Assembly (NCBI GenBank): GCA_964035545.1
Contig: OZ037768.1
Span: 2,841,501 to 2,905,500, forward strand
Length of the DNA stretch: 64,000 nt
From: Bugula neritina
Lineage: Eukaryota > Bryozoa > Gymnolaemata > Cheilostomatida > Bugulidae
Direction: 5' to 3'
Each line of letters starts with the position of its first letter. The first letter of the stretch is position 1. Positions 25,083 to 37,159 of the stretch are shown here, piece by piece. The translations under genes and the position numbers were made by a program. Under the pieces are notes generated by a model. The model was not told where the DNA came from and did not search any database. It worked only from the letters and a program-made list of their open reading frames with translations.

Positions 25083-25975
25083 GCAGTTGACCACACACCG
25101 TCACACAGCCTGGCACCACACCATCATGAAGAGACTTGGACCACACACACAGATTGTTGAAAGAAACTGCAAGATGGAAATAGGAAAGCACACTGACTCA
25201 GCCAACAAAGCTTGATGGTGCTATAGAAATCATAAATATGAGCTTCTTTTGTATTTAGAAAGCTGTTTGTGTTTTCTATAACATCATAACTGTCACTGTC
25301 AAACATGGAAACTAGAAAGGGCAAGACTTGATGGTTGTAATAGAAATCATAAATGTGCTTCTTTTATATTCAGAAAGCCACTTGTGTTTTCTATAACACC
25401 TTTATTGTCAAACACCTTCTCTAAAACTAAGTCTAATCTCTAACAGCATTGAGATGGCCATTTACAGCACACCATCACACAGTCTAAGGCAACACACAGG
25501 GCTTGGGAAAGAACTAGAAAGAGCAAGACATTATGGTTCTATAGAAATCATAAAACATAAGCTTTTTTTATATGTAGAAAGCTGTTTGTGTTTTCTATAA
25601 CAACCATAATTGTCAAGCATCATCTATAAATTTCAAAGAACAAAGAAATCTAGACATATAATTATAACAGCATAAGAATGGCCATGGATTTACTATTGTT
25701 GAACTATATTGTGACCCGGCTATTTGTTTTGATGCTTTTTTCAAAATAATATATTATTTTGAGAAGAGAATCAGAATATTTTCTTTATTCTTAAGCTGAC
25801 CACACACCATCACAGAAAGTCTTGGGCCACACACCATCACACAGAAACTTAGACCACACACAGTTTGGAGGAGAATGCTAGAAGGGGCAAGACTTTATGG
25901 TTCTATAGATATCATACAAGTGTTTCTTTTATATTCAGAAAACCTTTTGTGATTTCTATAACATCATTACTGTCA
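25083..25975 (+). ncRNA. Hairpin RNA cluster 3 (four pre-miRNA-like hairpins)
   Basis: Hairpins lie at 25215-25287, 25331-25402, 25533-25607 and 25897-25967. Compared with clusters 1 and 2 one hairpin has been lost by fusion of the first and second repeats: hairpin 1 has the cluster-type-1 left arm but the acatcat ending of type 2. The last hairpin keeps the ttgtgatttctata subtype. Convergent with the intact Reeler copy about 600 bases downstream. Confidence 0.55.
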
Positions 25976-26594
25976 TTCATCTTCTGAGTAAATAAAGATA
26001 AATCTTCATGGGAGAGATGCCAGAAGATTTCAAAGAAATGGCAACATTTGGGGAAGCAGCATTTTTAAATAATAATTTAAAGTTGTACTACTAGCAGTTT
26101 GGGCTTTCATTGTTAATAATAAAAGGGATCTATTAAATTTATAAACATGCATATTTCGGTTAAATTGCAATTTTATTGTTGATATTCATAGTAAATTTAT
26201 TTGTTTCATATCAACTTTATATAGCAACATAAGCAGTGCAAATAAATTTTAAAACCAAATTGTGAAACAATCTTTTACACAAAAATTCTACATGTTAACA
26301 GCTTATAGATATAATATATAGACATGAACAAGTATATCTAATATAAAACTAATTGTGTCATGTAAAACAGTCTGATACAATAACTCACTCTGTGGTAAAC
26401 TTAGCTTTGTTACATAAATTATAGAAAGTTGATTTATACTAATACAATTCTCTTTTAGTCAAAGTGATTCTAGCTGGTAAATTTTTCTTATTTCTTCAAA
26501 ACTTGACAATATATTACATAATAACTTAGATCTAGCTTTATTGCTAGTAAGATTAGTTGCTAAGGCATATTTTCCTCCATTTTGAAATATTTTT

Positions 26595-27779
26595 TCAGCT
26601 GGATATTTCGTTTGGTATCTCACAGCAGGGCACTACATCCATGTTCCACCATTTGTCTTTTCTTTTCACTATCACAGTTCTGAAATTTGACAAAAATACA
26701 TGACAACAAATCTGTAGAATTAGAAATTTTATGCTGTAGGAGAGAAATATTGAATAACTGTACCTGAAGCACACTTTCTTTCCAAATGCTTCCCTTGGGA
26801 CTTTCCAGTTTAGACTCAAATCATATTTTTTCTTTGAGTTATTTATGTGGGTGGCGTAATCAGCTCTGCAACAAGCCAATAATTATTATAAAACTGTGCA
26901 ATAAAATTTATTTATATTGTATTACATAAATACTTCTCAATACATTTAATGAAGTCTTTAGTAAGAACAGGTTTTTCTAAAGCAGTATACATGCACAAAG
27001 CAAAATTTTAAAAAGATACAGTTTATTATTTAGACTATGAAAATGTGTAATTTAGTGAAACCAACCATTAAAAAAATGTTTAAAAACTACATTAATGATG
27101 AATCTAAATGAATAAATTTTAGGTTTCACGTATTTATAAAAAATTGATTTTAATGATAATGAGCTGTAACATCAAGAGTTGTCTTTCCCCCTATGCGAAT
27201 AGCAGCTAACTCACCCTCCACAAGAGCGAACTTGGTACTCATCATCAGTACCAGGTGGTGTGAATGTACCCAGCATCTCTACTCTATCAGAATTGTCCAC
27301 CCCTGCTATTAAAAAGCCCCTGTAGCCTTCTTTTTTCTTCTTATGCATTTCAATGGTCACTAAAGAATAAATAAACAACACAATATAGTAAGGATAATAA
27401 TATCTTAGTTTGTTTAACATGTCTTGTATTGAAATTTATACCCCCAAATTGTTTTTTCTATTCTTACCACCAATGCCTGTTCTACTAAAAGGTAACACTT
27501 TTACACTATATAGAAGAGCTTACCCGAGTAACATGAATTTTTGAAGACAAATCAGTTTTATTTTACCAGTAAACGCTCACCAGTTATGGTGTTGTTTGTG
27601 ATTTCACAGGGGGAGGTAATTTTATAAGAAGGGTTTGTAGACTGGGGATCTACATTATGGAGAGGTTGAAGAAAGTTTGGCCCTGCGAAACAGACTATCT
27701 GAGGAGCACCAGTGCTTAGAGACTCTGCTAAGGTGGCAATACCAACCAGTAGTATCAGGGAAGGTAGTGGGTGGTTCAT
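26595..27779 (-). CDS. Secreted single-Reeler-domain protein, intact copy 3
   Basis: Four exons join with phases 1, 2 and 2: 27581-27779, 27215-27359, 26764-26865 and 26595-26679, giving 176 aa. The N-terminus (MNHPLPSLILLVGIATLAES) is a signal peptide. The rest is one Reeler domain: GAPQIVCFAGPNF, then EGYRGFLIAGVD, FTPPGTDDEY, a Cys, THINNSKKKYDLSLNW and KVCFR, with about six cysteines. Single-Reeler secreted proteins of this length include insect putative defense proteins (noduler-like) that act in immunity; a similar extracellular role here is inference. No membrane segment follows, so it is not a ferric-reductase-type Reeler protein. ATG at 27780-27782 is an alternative start. This is the only one of three tandem copies without damage. 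Confidence 0.88.
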
Positions 27780-28320
27780 CATTCTCAGTTACTATCTACC
27801 TGTAAATACAACATGCATCTACCTGTAAGTGCAATGTGTATAAAATAATTATATTTATTATAAAGATAAACACCTGTGCACACAATAATAAACACTAGTA
27901 TTATAATAGGAAGTTGTTAGTTTTATAAGTTGTTATAGTTTTAATATATTAACTCTTTTTAAAAATGTAATGTATATATTACGCATGCTGACAAAATTTC
28001 AGTTAATAATGAATTCAGAAAACAAATTGTAACTTTATAGCACCATTGAAGTCTATTATTGATAATAAAGTTCTAAAATATTATGCAAATATTTTTGGAA
28101 GATGGAGAATAAAATCTTTTTTGTAAGTTGAGTTGGGAGCAAAATTTAAATCATTTTGACTGTTGTTGACTCAACTTAATAAACTATATAATTTTCTGAG
28201 TCCTTTAGTGCTTTGTAAATTTCCTAAAATCTAATTACCTACTTCAACCTATAATTATTGGCTTACTAGTTCATAGTATGGTATGGCTACTTAGAAAACT
28301 GCACCTAAAGTTATAAGTCT

Positions 28321-30860
28321 AGTCATGAAGCTGTACAATTAACTTGTAAGCTGTGAGAAGCATTGGACTATAACTATAGTTTCAGTTCAGTGGTGAGAAG
28401 ACTGAAGAATATTGCCCAGATTCCCAGAACAACTTTAATGTAAAAGCTACAGTAATATCAGCCTCTACTTACCATTTGCTATCACTGAAGGTGGTAGTGC
28501 TTATCTATGCAGTGTACTGTAACTATAGACTGAGTAGTCAGTTAATGCTGTGTCTTATACCTACATTATCCTCCATTAACTCAATCTGTGTCTTTATTGA
28601 CCATAGAAATTTATATATTCATATAAAATGAAATGGGCTTTTTTCTAGTTCCTTTCAATACAACATATATAATAATTCACCTTATAATGAACATAAATTA
28701 TTTGGACATCTGGTAGTGTTTTGAAAGGAAAGATATATGCTATGAACTGTGGGTGAAAGTTCTATATGCAACATTGTGCCAGGGAGATAATCTTGGCTGT
28801 TTGCCAATATTTCACTAAAGTAGCCGTTAGCTTTTTGCAGTTTGTTCAGCCATTTTTTTTGGCTTTTTGTTATTTGTTTGTTGACTGGTACGTGAATTTC
28901 TTTAGTTTGTATTATGATTGTGAGTAGTTTCACTTGTCAGGAACAGGTTCAAAGTAGCTGATGTTTGTAAGTGTTATTATAATTTTGAAGTTTTTTGTTT
29001 TTGTTGATATTATTGAAAAGTTACTTATGTAAATGTTTTTGTACAGCATGTAACTATTTTTGATATTTTGATAGAGTACAAGACAAAGAGTGGACAATAA
29101 ATTCAAAGATTAAAATTATTGTTCCATGCTTGTTGCTATCCAACTCAATAAGCCATTCCTGGCACAAACATTATTAAATATATTATAATTTATGGAATTG
29201 ATGTGACTTTTGGTTAGATTATAAATTGCAGTTGAGTAAACTATAAATAACAATTGAAAGGTTACTTGGTAGTTGGTAACTATTTTTTGTTTATTTCTTA
29301 GTTAATCAATTGTGTATGAATATTAATTTCAAGAAGAATTATTAAATTCCTTTTTTACATATTTTAGAAATACCAGTAGACAATTAAAATATTTAAAACA
29401 TTTTTAACAGTTGAATATTCACTTATGTTACAGTTATAGCTTATTTATTGTTGGATTATTTTTATTAAAGGATAAACGGCTGCAGCTAAATTTATGATAT
29501 GATAGGCTAGCAGAAAAGTTTAAGTAAGGAACAATTCTACAACAACTGAGGTGTACTGAGGGCTGATGAGTTGACAAATTACAGCTTCAAATCTCATCAA
29601 CTGTGAGTCAGATTGGCTTTATTGGGTTTAAGTACATCTGTTACAGCCATTAGTGCTTTCTAATATATACTTTCTATTTCCAATAAAAGTTTACATACTA
29701 AATTAATGTGTGTGACAGCTGGCAATATGTCACATGATGAAAGTGTGACACGAGAACATTCTAGCTTAACATGAGAACTAAGACTCAAGTATATTTGTTC
29801 CCAACTGAGTAAAATAATATCAGGATCTCTTGTTTATGGTGTCCGATGCCATTTTTACCTAAAATCCTTGTTTACATGTACTTTTATTAGGTTTTGTACA
29901 TTAAAAAGTGATTGTCATTTTAGTGTTGAAACTGTAGTAGGTGTTGTGTACAAGTGTAGGACATAAAAAAGTGTCTGGGATGTAAGCCAAGTGGAAATCC
30001 AACAAATTAATACACTAAACACCAAGCTAGTTCAATATTATAAACATCACTAGTATCACTATTATGTGCCATTAGTGCTTATCAATGGTTTAGTTATACA
30101 AATTAAATAATCCCTGTTACATTTATGCAGAATGGATTGAAATATTCCTCTACAGAGCATTCTAGGGTTGCATACCACAACACTTTTAGTTTATAATAAA
30201 ATCTGCCGATAAAACTAGATAGTAAATAAAAACACCCGTTGATAAGAAGACATTTGGCAAATTTGACCAATTAATAAACTCCATAATCTAAATATTATTG
30301 CACTTGTATTATAAGATTGGAAGCTGGTTAGTATAGAACACTAATATGTAGTCTTTCTCTATAAACTTCTAGACTTATTTACAGCCAGCAAACTTACTGC
30401 CTGCTTATTTTAAAGTTGTAATATGCTAACAGTTGAATAATATAAAGTACAAATGTAATGCAATAGCTTGGGGTGTAATACATTATACATTATTGATGAA
30501 ATGTGATTTTATGAATTCAACATAGCTTCGTATTCTTATCTAATTTACAAATGAAATGTTGTTAATAGGCTTTGGTTTGTCAGTTCCATTAAGTTATGAT
30601 AAAAGTTATAACAGAAACATTCCTTGAATTCTTTCATTTTTATTCCACCATTACAATTTTTCTGTGTAGTTGATTTGGCTGTGGTATAAGTAGAACAACA
30701 ATTTTTATTATATAGTATATACTCTCTTGCATTAGGTATTACATAATACTATTCTATAATAAAGTCTATGATTTATATTATAATGGAAAATGCCAGTTGA
30801 ATAAAGTTGACTCAAGTAGCTACAACAAGAAGTTGTCTTCCTTTGCTGTATAGTTTGTAT
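28321..30860. other. Intergenic, no gene seen
   Basis: AT-rich DNA right of the tandem array. An 83-codon minus-strand ORF (28682-28933) has no recognisable features. Confidence 0.55.
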
Positions 30861-30862
30861 AG

Positions 30863-32005
30863 TTATCTCCCCCATCTAAACACACCTCCCCGCTTATCAT
30901 TTTCCATTGGTACTTCATACTCAGCCTCTCTTTGGTAATGTGCTGGAACCTGTAATCGGGACTTCATTTGTAACTAGAAAAATAAAGAAAATCCTTATTA
31001 AATAATATTTTAGCATTATTAAGTTGAAATATTTTGCACCAACTTTCAATTATCACCAAATTTATTACACATAAAGCAGGGTGTATCATTTCAATTAGCT
31101 TTACTATTGAGTTCCTTTAAAGATGCCAGTCAGTAAAAATTATCTTTCATATTAACAGTATTTGATTTCTTTTAATTAGTTTTACACCATGTTTCATGGC
31201 GTACTTTTTCAAGTTACATTACCTCCTCGATTTTAAACTTGAGGGCAGCTAACGCCTTGGCGTAGTCTATTTGGTCATCGATTGTGTCCCATCTTTCAAA
31301 ATCTCTGCTATCATCGTTATACTCTATATGAATAAAAAATGTTATATGCTAACATTTATTTAGCTATAGTGTAAAAGGATCTCTCATGCATACACAGCAT
31401 TCAATGGACGTAACTATTATATAATTCATAGATGTCCAGGTGGGAAGCGTCTAACTGGGATGAAGCCATTTAGCAACGTTTCGATCATTTCAGAGTTCAA
31501 ATATTTTTTTCAGCAACAACATTTATCATATTGGATTTACTTGTAATAACTTTACTTTAAAGTCTTTATTTTATAAATAAAGAATATGGGAAAATAATGA
31601 CAAGCAATTCACAATGATAATGTATATAGGTTCTTGTAGATATACAACAGTTACTCTCTTTGTTAATGTCTAGATTTTTGTTATTATGTTACGCTGTGCT
31701 ATACACCAAAGTTTTCGGTAATGTCTTTGCTTGTGACAATGAATTAGTGACAGCAACACAAAATAGTGGTTGCCAATAAAATCAGCTTTCCTTGAGTTAT
31801 ATTAATTATAAGTAAAGACTGTGGCTTTAGGCTGTAATACCAATTAGCCCATCTAAGTTTCATCTAACAGCAGCATTACTCATATCATAAGGTTTAAGTC
31901 ACCTGGATGGAAAGGTCTTGGGTAGGCTGTTGTGGATTGGAATACTTTCGATGCTAGTACTAAAAGCATGCAGCAAGTAGGGAGGGTAATGAAAGTTAGC
32001 TTCAT
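30863..32005 (-). CDS. Putative amidated-neuropeptide precursor (GGVFRW-amide)
   Basis: Three coding exons join with phases 1 and 0: 31903-32005, 31223-31323 and 30863-30973, giving 104 aa. Residues 1-27 form a signal peptide (MKLTFITLPTCCMLLVLASK...STTA), followed by YPRPFHP. The middle is acidic and helical (ERWDTIDDQIDYAKALAALK). The C-terminus, after an acidic spacer (EAEYEVPMEND), is KR-GGVFRWGR and stop: a dibasic convertase site, a short peptide, Gly as amide donor and a terminal Arg for carboxypeptidase removal. Predicted product GGVFRW-NH2. The layout resembles QRFP-type precursors (KK-GG...RFGR at the very end), and the RW-amide ending recalls cnidarian RWamides; no homology is claimed. 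Splice sites are standard. A TATA box and a noncoding 5' exon lie at 34.63-34.68 kb. The peptide-hormone role is inferred from layout only. Confidence 0.7.
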
Positions 32006-32763
32006 GATGCAAGGAACAAAGTCTACTCTTTCTATTAAACTGAAAAATCAACATAATAATATAATAAATATACCAGTTTCTGCAGTGTTGGAGTATTTCT
32101 AATGAAAACTTTATAGCAAAATGTAATATTTATACGATATGATTATATTGTTTTCTTTACTGATAACTTATACCCTGTACATGAACACGTATATTTCATA
32201 TATGTATATATGCAATGTATATTCTATGTACTGAGTATATTTGTAAGTCAGGATCTGGTACTCTATGACAAATAGAGGTTTTAATCTGAAGTTAAATCAG
32301 AATGTATAGTCACTGGAAAGGCTATAATTATATGCATTACAAGTCTGCTTTAAAATTCAGTTTCCCATAAAATTTTAAACTTCGGTACACTCTTTACTGA
32401 CTTACATAAAGCACTTCAAGAGCTAAACTAATAACATTTTCTGCAAACCCACGGCTGCACAATCTCAGGCTTAGCAAAGTTAATTATTGACTTGCAGGGT
32501 AGCTGTTTACTTTATGATACATTTTAGATCACCTTACATCTTTTCTACTGGCTTTATTATAATTGGTTAAAACTAAAGTTAACAAATTTAGATAATTGCC
32601 TCACTAAACCTAAAGCTAGGCAATTAGGTCACAATTGTTCATATATGAGCCATAAGGATAGAACTACAATTTTTACCAAATTAAACGGGCCCTAATGGAC
32701 TAGGACTTTTCATTTTGCTTATGTGTTTTATTTATGTCATTTAAAATAGGGGGGGGGGGGGGG

Positions 32764-32955
32764 GTCTAGGGATTAGAGTACTGGTTTAGTAAACCCAAGG
32801 TCATGACCAGTAAAAGCTGTTGGCATATTAGGGAAAATATTCAATCATAATTGCGCTTGAGCCAGATATAAATAATAAGTCCTTATATAAGGCTGTTATA
32901 AAAAACCCTTTCCGCCAGGGGTCTTTCTCACAGAGATAGTGACAATAGACTTGCC
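32764..32955 (+). mobile_element. tRNA-derived SINE, older copy
   Basis: Aligns along its length with the SINE at 45022-45237: tctagg(g/a)..ttagagt (A-box region), catgaccagta (decayed B-box region), ttcaatcataattgc, aataagtcctta, aaaaccctttc..caggggt and gatagtgac..tagacttgc. It follows a run of 16 G. No clear flanking duplication remains. Confidence 0.75.
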
Positions 32956-32965
32956 ATAGTTTTCT

Positions 32966-34620
32966 TCTTTGTATCATTGTTTACAATATATCTATTCTGT
33001 ATTGCAACATCTATAGTAAAATGGTGAGAAAATGATGTACTGCAATACTAAAACTTTGTTGATGTTTGAATTGTTATTTTTGAAACAATTAGGAAACCTG
33101 AATCAAAGAAATATGCCCTAAAAGTTATCTTTGCTAAAAACATAGATCACTACAGGCCTGGTTGAATCTTTGAAAATATTACCTTCACCTAATAGCTGAA
33201 AATAATTCATCAAGTATACTAAAAATATTTATTAAATTTTCAAAAAATTATTAAACAATGTAATATATTTTGTTGCTTTTATAGGCATCAGCTACTCAAT
33301 CTAAACACTTTTCATATAACAAACAAACTTGCTAGTCAAAAACTAATTTATAGCTTTGCTGATAACAGCTTATGTACTGCATGTGTGGAGCAACATTAAA
33401 GTCCTATTAGATTACAAACATTGAGCTATGATTAAGAAGTTTAGAAATAGAAAATAGCTTATATGTATAATTAAAATATTAATATATCATATGCACTTCA
33501 CTATATTTTCTAATTCTAATACATAAATGATGTTTATTCAAACTGAAAGGCAGCTATTAGCACTTGAAAACCCACTATAAATGCTTCCTTTAAGGACTTA
33601 AAACATTGCTTAGCACTTGAACACAGCGTAAAACAGCAAATACAAGACACTTTGATGATATTGAAGTGTTTGATAAGCAAAATCTCTCGGATGCCAAAAT
33701 AGGAACTAAGGCAGCAGCCAGCAGTATCACAATATGTAACCCAGTGCCCCAGCATATATAGCATGATAAAATTTGATTAACACACCAGTTTTTTACAAAA
33801 CATCTTGATTTTATTTTTCAATATAAAGAAAAATTTTATTTAAAGGCGTTTTAGGAAAATTGGCTATAAATACATAACCTAAAATTGTTTTCCCAAAGAA
33901 TTTAACATGTTTAACTTGACTTAAAATTATATATTTAATATGATATATTTATAGAAAATATAGCTATAGGCAGGATATATTTTTGGAATAATCAAATATA
34001 ATTATGCAGTTCATATTATCAAGCTGATATTTCTTTGTTTAATAGGTATGTGATGGTTCTAATATTTTTTTTTCAAACTTAGGAATATTTCAATATGTTT
34101 AACATTTATGAGAATGATTTTACCATTATAGCTAGAAAACTTAGAATTTAATGTTGGTGAATCTTTAGTTAGCCATGTTAGTGTAACATTAGTATTTAGC
34201 CAAAATTATCAATATTAGATAAAAAGCATCGAACATTATTAGATCTATTTGTTTAAAGAAAAAAGTCAGTTGAATAGAAAATTTTAGAAAACAAAACTGC
34301 TTGACTATCTTTTTATTTCTTTTATAGGGAAAGTCCACTTCCTTTAAATATAGGCTACTGGCTGTATTCCAGCGCCTTGTAGAATAACAAATTTATGGGT
34401 AATGAAACATATTCTTTCCACAAGTTCATGTTTTGTAGAAGTTGTATCAATTACTAACAGATGACATTTAATTTGAGTTGATTATTAACTTTTGATAAAA
34501 ACACTCATTTTTGATTAAATTTAAAATAAAGGACTAAATCCAAATTCAAACCAAAACTGCTTTAATCTACTTTATATATCTAATTGGTATGCAAAATATA
34601 TTCACAGAGAAGACTAACTA
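32966..34620. other. Inside the first intron of the peptide gene; no other gene seen
   Basis: AT-rich. A 76-codon minus-strand ORF at 33534-33764 is Cys/Ile-rich but has no splice or domain support. Confidence 0.5.
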
Positions 34621-34625
34621 CTCAC

Positions 34626-34683
34626 CACCACCTGGACTGAAGTCGACTTTGTTAAAGCAGTAAGATGAAAGCAGCTTATATAA
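34626..34683 (-). promoter_or_regulatory. TATA promoter and noncoding first exon of the peptide precursor gene
   Basis: On the minus strand GCTTATATAAGC (34674-34685) is followed about 30 bases on by a likely start near 34650 and a strong donor (GGTGGTG|GTGAGT, exon end 34626). The matching acceptor (TTTTTCAG) precedes 32039, 34 bases upstream of the precursor ATG. The linkage across a 2.6-kb intron is inferred; no other gene on this strand fits. Confidence 0.5.
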
Positions 34684-35859
34684 GCGGAAACCCCATAGGC
34701 CAGTTAGCAAACATGGTTATGGCTGATCAAATAATAATTAGCTGTATAAACCAATTGTCGGCCTACGTAGCTGTCAATTGATTCTAATGAGTAAAATTGC
34801 AACATAATTGATAAGCTATGGTTACATAACTGGTAAAGGCAGCTAGCATAATTGAATGTATAAAATATAGGTGCCGAATGGTGAACTGCTAGTACAATTT
34901 AATCTCAATAATGATTTAATAAGTTTAGATCAAAAATGCATTGTTCTATTTTAGGAACATTTTAGGCAACCATTATTGAAAGCAAAGATATAAACGCAAT
35001 GCTAAACACTCAAGATAGTATTTTCTGTAGTACATAGACACTTTGCTAAAAGCAGTAAATACATTTGGCAATAGATCAGTTAGCAAAGAAGCTGAATTGA
35101 CAACATTGACCATATTGTAGGTTGAATTACAGGAATGTAGCTTACATCAGCATTTTATAGTAATTACTATACTCCTTATTATATTATCTGCATAGTTTCT
35201 AGGTGTTGGCGATTTTGTTGTTGTTATATTATTCTATTACTCTATTATTGCATTTTGTGACATTTAATATCAATTTCATAATTATGCTGCATTCGTATGC
35301 TTTAACCCAGCATTTTTCTTTATACTTTTTTATCAACTAGCCCAAGGAAGCTCACATTTATATGGATACACACCCAGCAGAAGATGCATATTTGTAAAAT
35401 TATATCAAACTTGAAAAGTAAAAGCTCCTATTAGTGCAGTTTGAAGGAAGCACTGTAAAGTTTATAAGCCTAAAGTTGAAGCATTACTTCCCTTTGCTTG
35501 TTTAATTGAAAGAAAAAAGCTAGATTATAACAGTTTCCAAGTAATAGCTGGTGGTCAGTTGGTGCAAGTAAAAACATTATCTTGCTATGAAAAAGCTCTG
35601 CTACAAGTTTGAAAGTTCCCTTTACGTTTTTAGAAAGAATTTTTGATGGAATATCAACTTAAGATATATGACTAGAGTTGCCACGGAATCAGCGAAAGGA
35701 TGACTCTAGGGTGTCATCTCAGAAAAACTGCTTTACAGTTAGAAGCTAAATTTTATTTTGGCACCATAATAATGTATATACCTATGGAACTGTTGTATTG
35801 ATTGCTAAACAGCTCATATGCTAATAGCTATAATAGCTAATATAAAGTATATATCTAAA

Positions 35860-36150
35860 ATAATAGTCCGATTTCCAGGGAATTTTGTGAGGCAAAAAAC
35901 AGCAATACATTATTTTTAATAAATACTTATTAATGAAATATTTTTTCGCACAACTAGAAGTATAGAATATGCAAAATTAATAAGTTAATGCAGATTACAG
36001 GAATTTATTTATATGCTAGATAACAAACAATTGATCCAAGTTTATTTAAATATACATATATTTCAATAATATTTAAATAAATTGCACGTAAAATGCATAT
36101 TGTACTAAAATAAATAAATAGCTTCCAACTGGGAAGTGCCCATGATGTGG
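35860..36150 (+). repeat. Diverged fragment of the 5.5-kb tandem unit
   Basis: The stretch ...cagcaatacatta..taataaatacttattaatgaaatattttt...caacaagtatag...aacaaacaattgat.caa.tttatttaaatatacatatatttcaataatatttaaa matches 13060-13340 and its copies at 18.8 and 24.3 kb, with many differences. An older or transposed copy of that spacer. Confidence 0.65.
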
Positions 36151-37159
36151 GAAATTTGGCCTAGCGTCTCTCTGGGATGAAACCGATTCTAGAAGTTCAG
36201 CCATCAAATCTGAATCCACTTAATTGCTTTGGAGTTAGAAAGCACACAAACTGGAGATAATCACTTCGCTATAACATCATCAATATTGGCTAAGTCCAAG
36301 ATGGCGTGTTATGAAACACCGATATTGCAAAAGAAATGAAATTCTGGTAAGCTCTCGGTTTATGCATGTTAGTTAATTATCACTCAGATTGGGTCACTCA
36401 CTTCTCAATGTTTGATTCTCACGGGTACAAATAGATAGTAAAGCTGATTAAAGGAGTTGAGGAAACAATATATTGTAATCACGCTGATGAAATGCTGCAT
36501 TTGGTTAACAAACCAGGAATATATGTTTATATATGTTTTATTGATTCTGTTTTAACATTGTAGAAAAAGCCATCTTATATCAGTGTGCAGATATAAAATG
36601 CATACTAAACCCCCAGTGGCAAAGAAAAATAAATTCACATAGTTATTAATTAAAAGCTTGCAGTCAAACAAATTTAGGACACAATTCAAGGTGTTGCAAT
36701 CTAAATTGTTATATTTACAAGAAAATCAATGTAGCTGAGAATATTATTACATGTACAGATATGGTATAAAATTAACACCTTGTGGTGCATTAATATTGAA
36801 TTTTAGACAAAGTACCATGTATTAAATTCAAATTACATTCCATAAATAATATGCTGTGGGAATGTAAACTAAGTTACATATCTATGCTAACCAGAGTACA
36901 GCACACTGCACACAACCTTATAAACTTGTTAGCCTCATATTAGATGTACTTACAACATTTATACCGTTGTTTCACGGCTAAACTAGAATTCACTATAAGT
37001 GCTATTAAAGAGTTTTTATCTGTCACAAACCCCCTAAAGGGACACAAAACATTTCTTTTGTCATGATTATAGAAATCCTGCTAACAACCAGTAGAGTCAT
37101 TAAACATTACAAGCAGAAGTGAATGTAGTCTCTTCATCTACCTCTAAATTATATAATAA
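36151..37159. other. Intergenic, probable INTS13 3' region; no gene seen
   Basis: No exon recognised. A YY1-like aagatggcg lies at about 36299. Confidence 0.5.

Larger units (their letters stand above)
22965..28320. repeat. Tandem segmental duplication, unit 3
   Basis: Third direct repeat, same order of parts as units 1 and 2, with four hairpins instead of five. The right edge follows gcacctaaagttataagtc, where homology to the other units stops. Confidence 0.9.
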
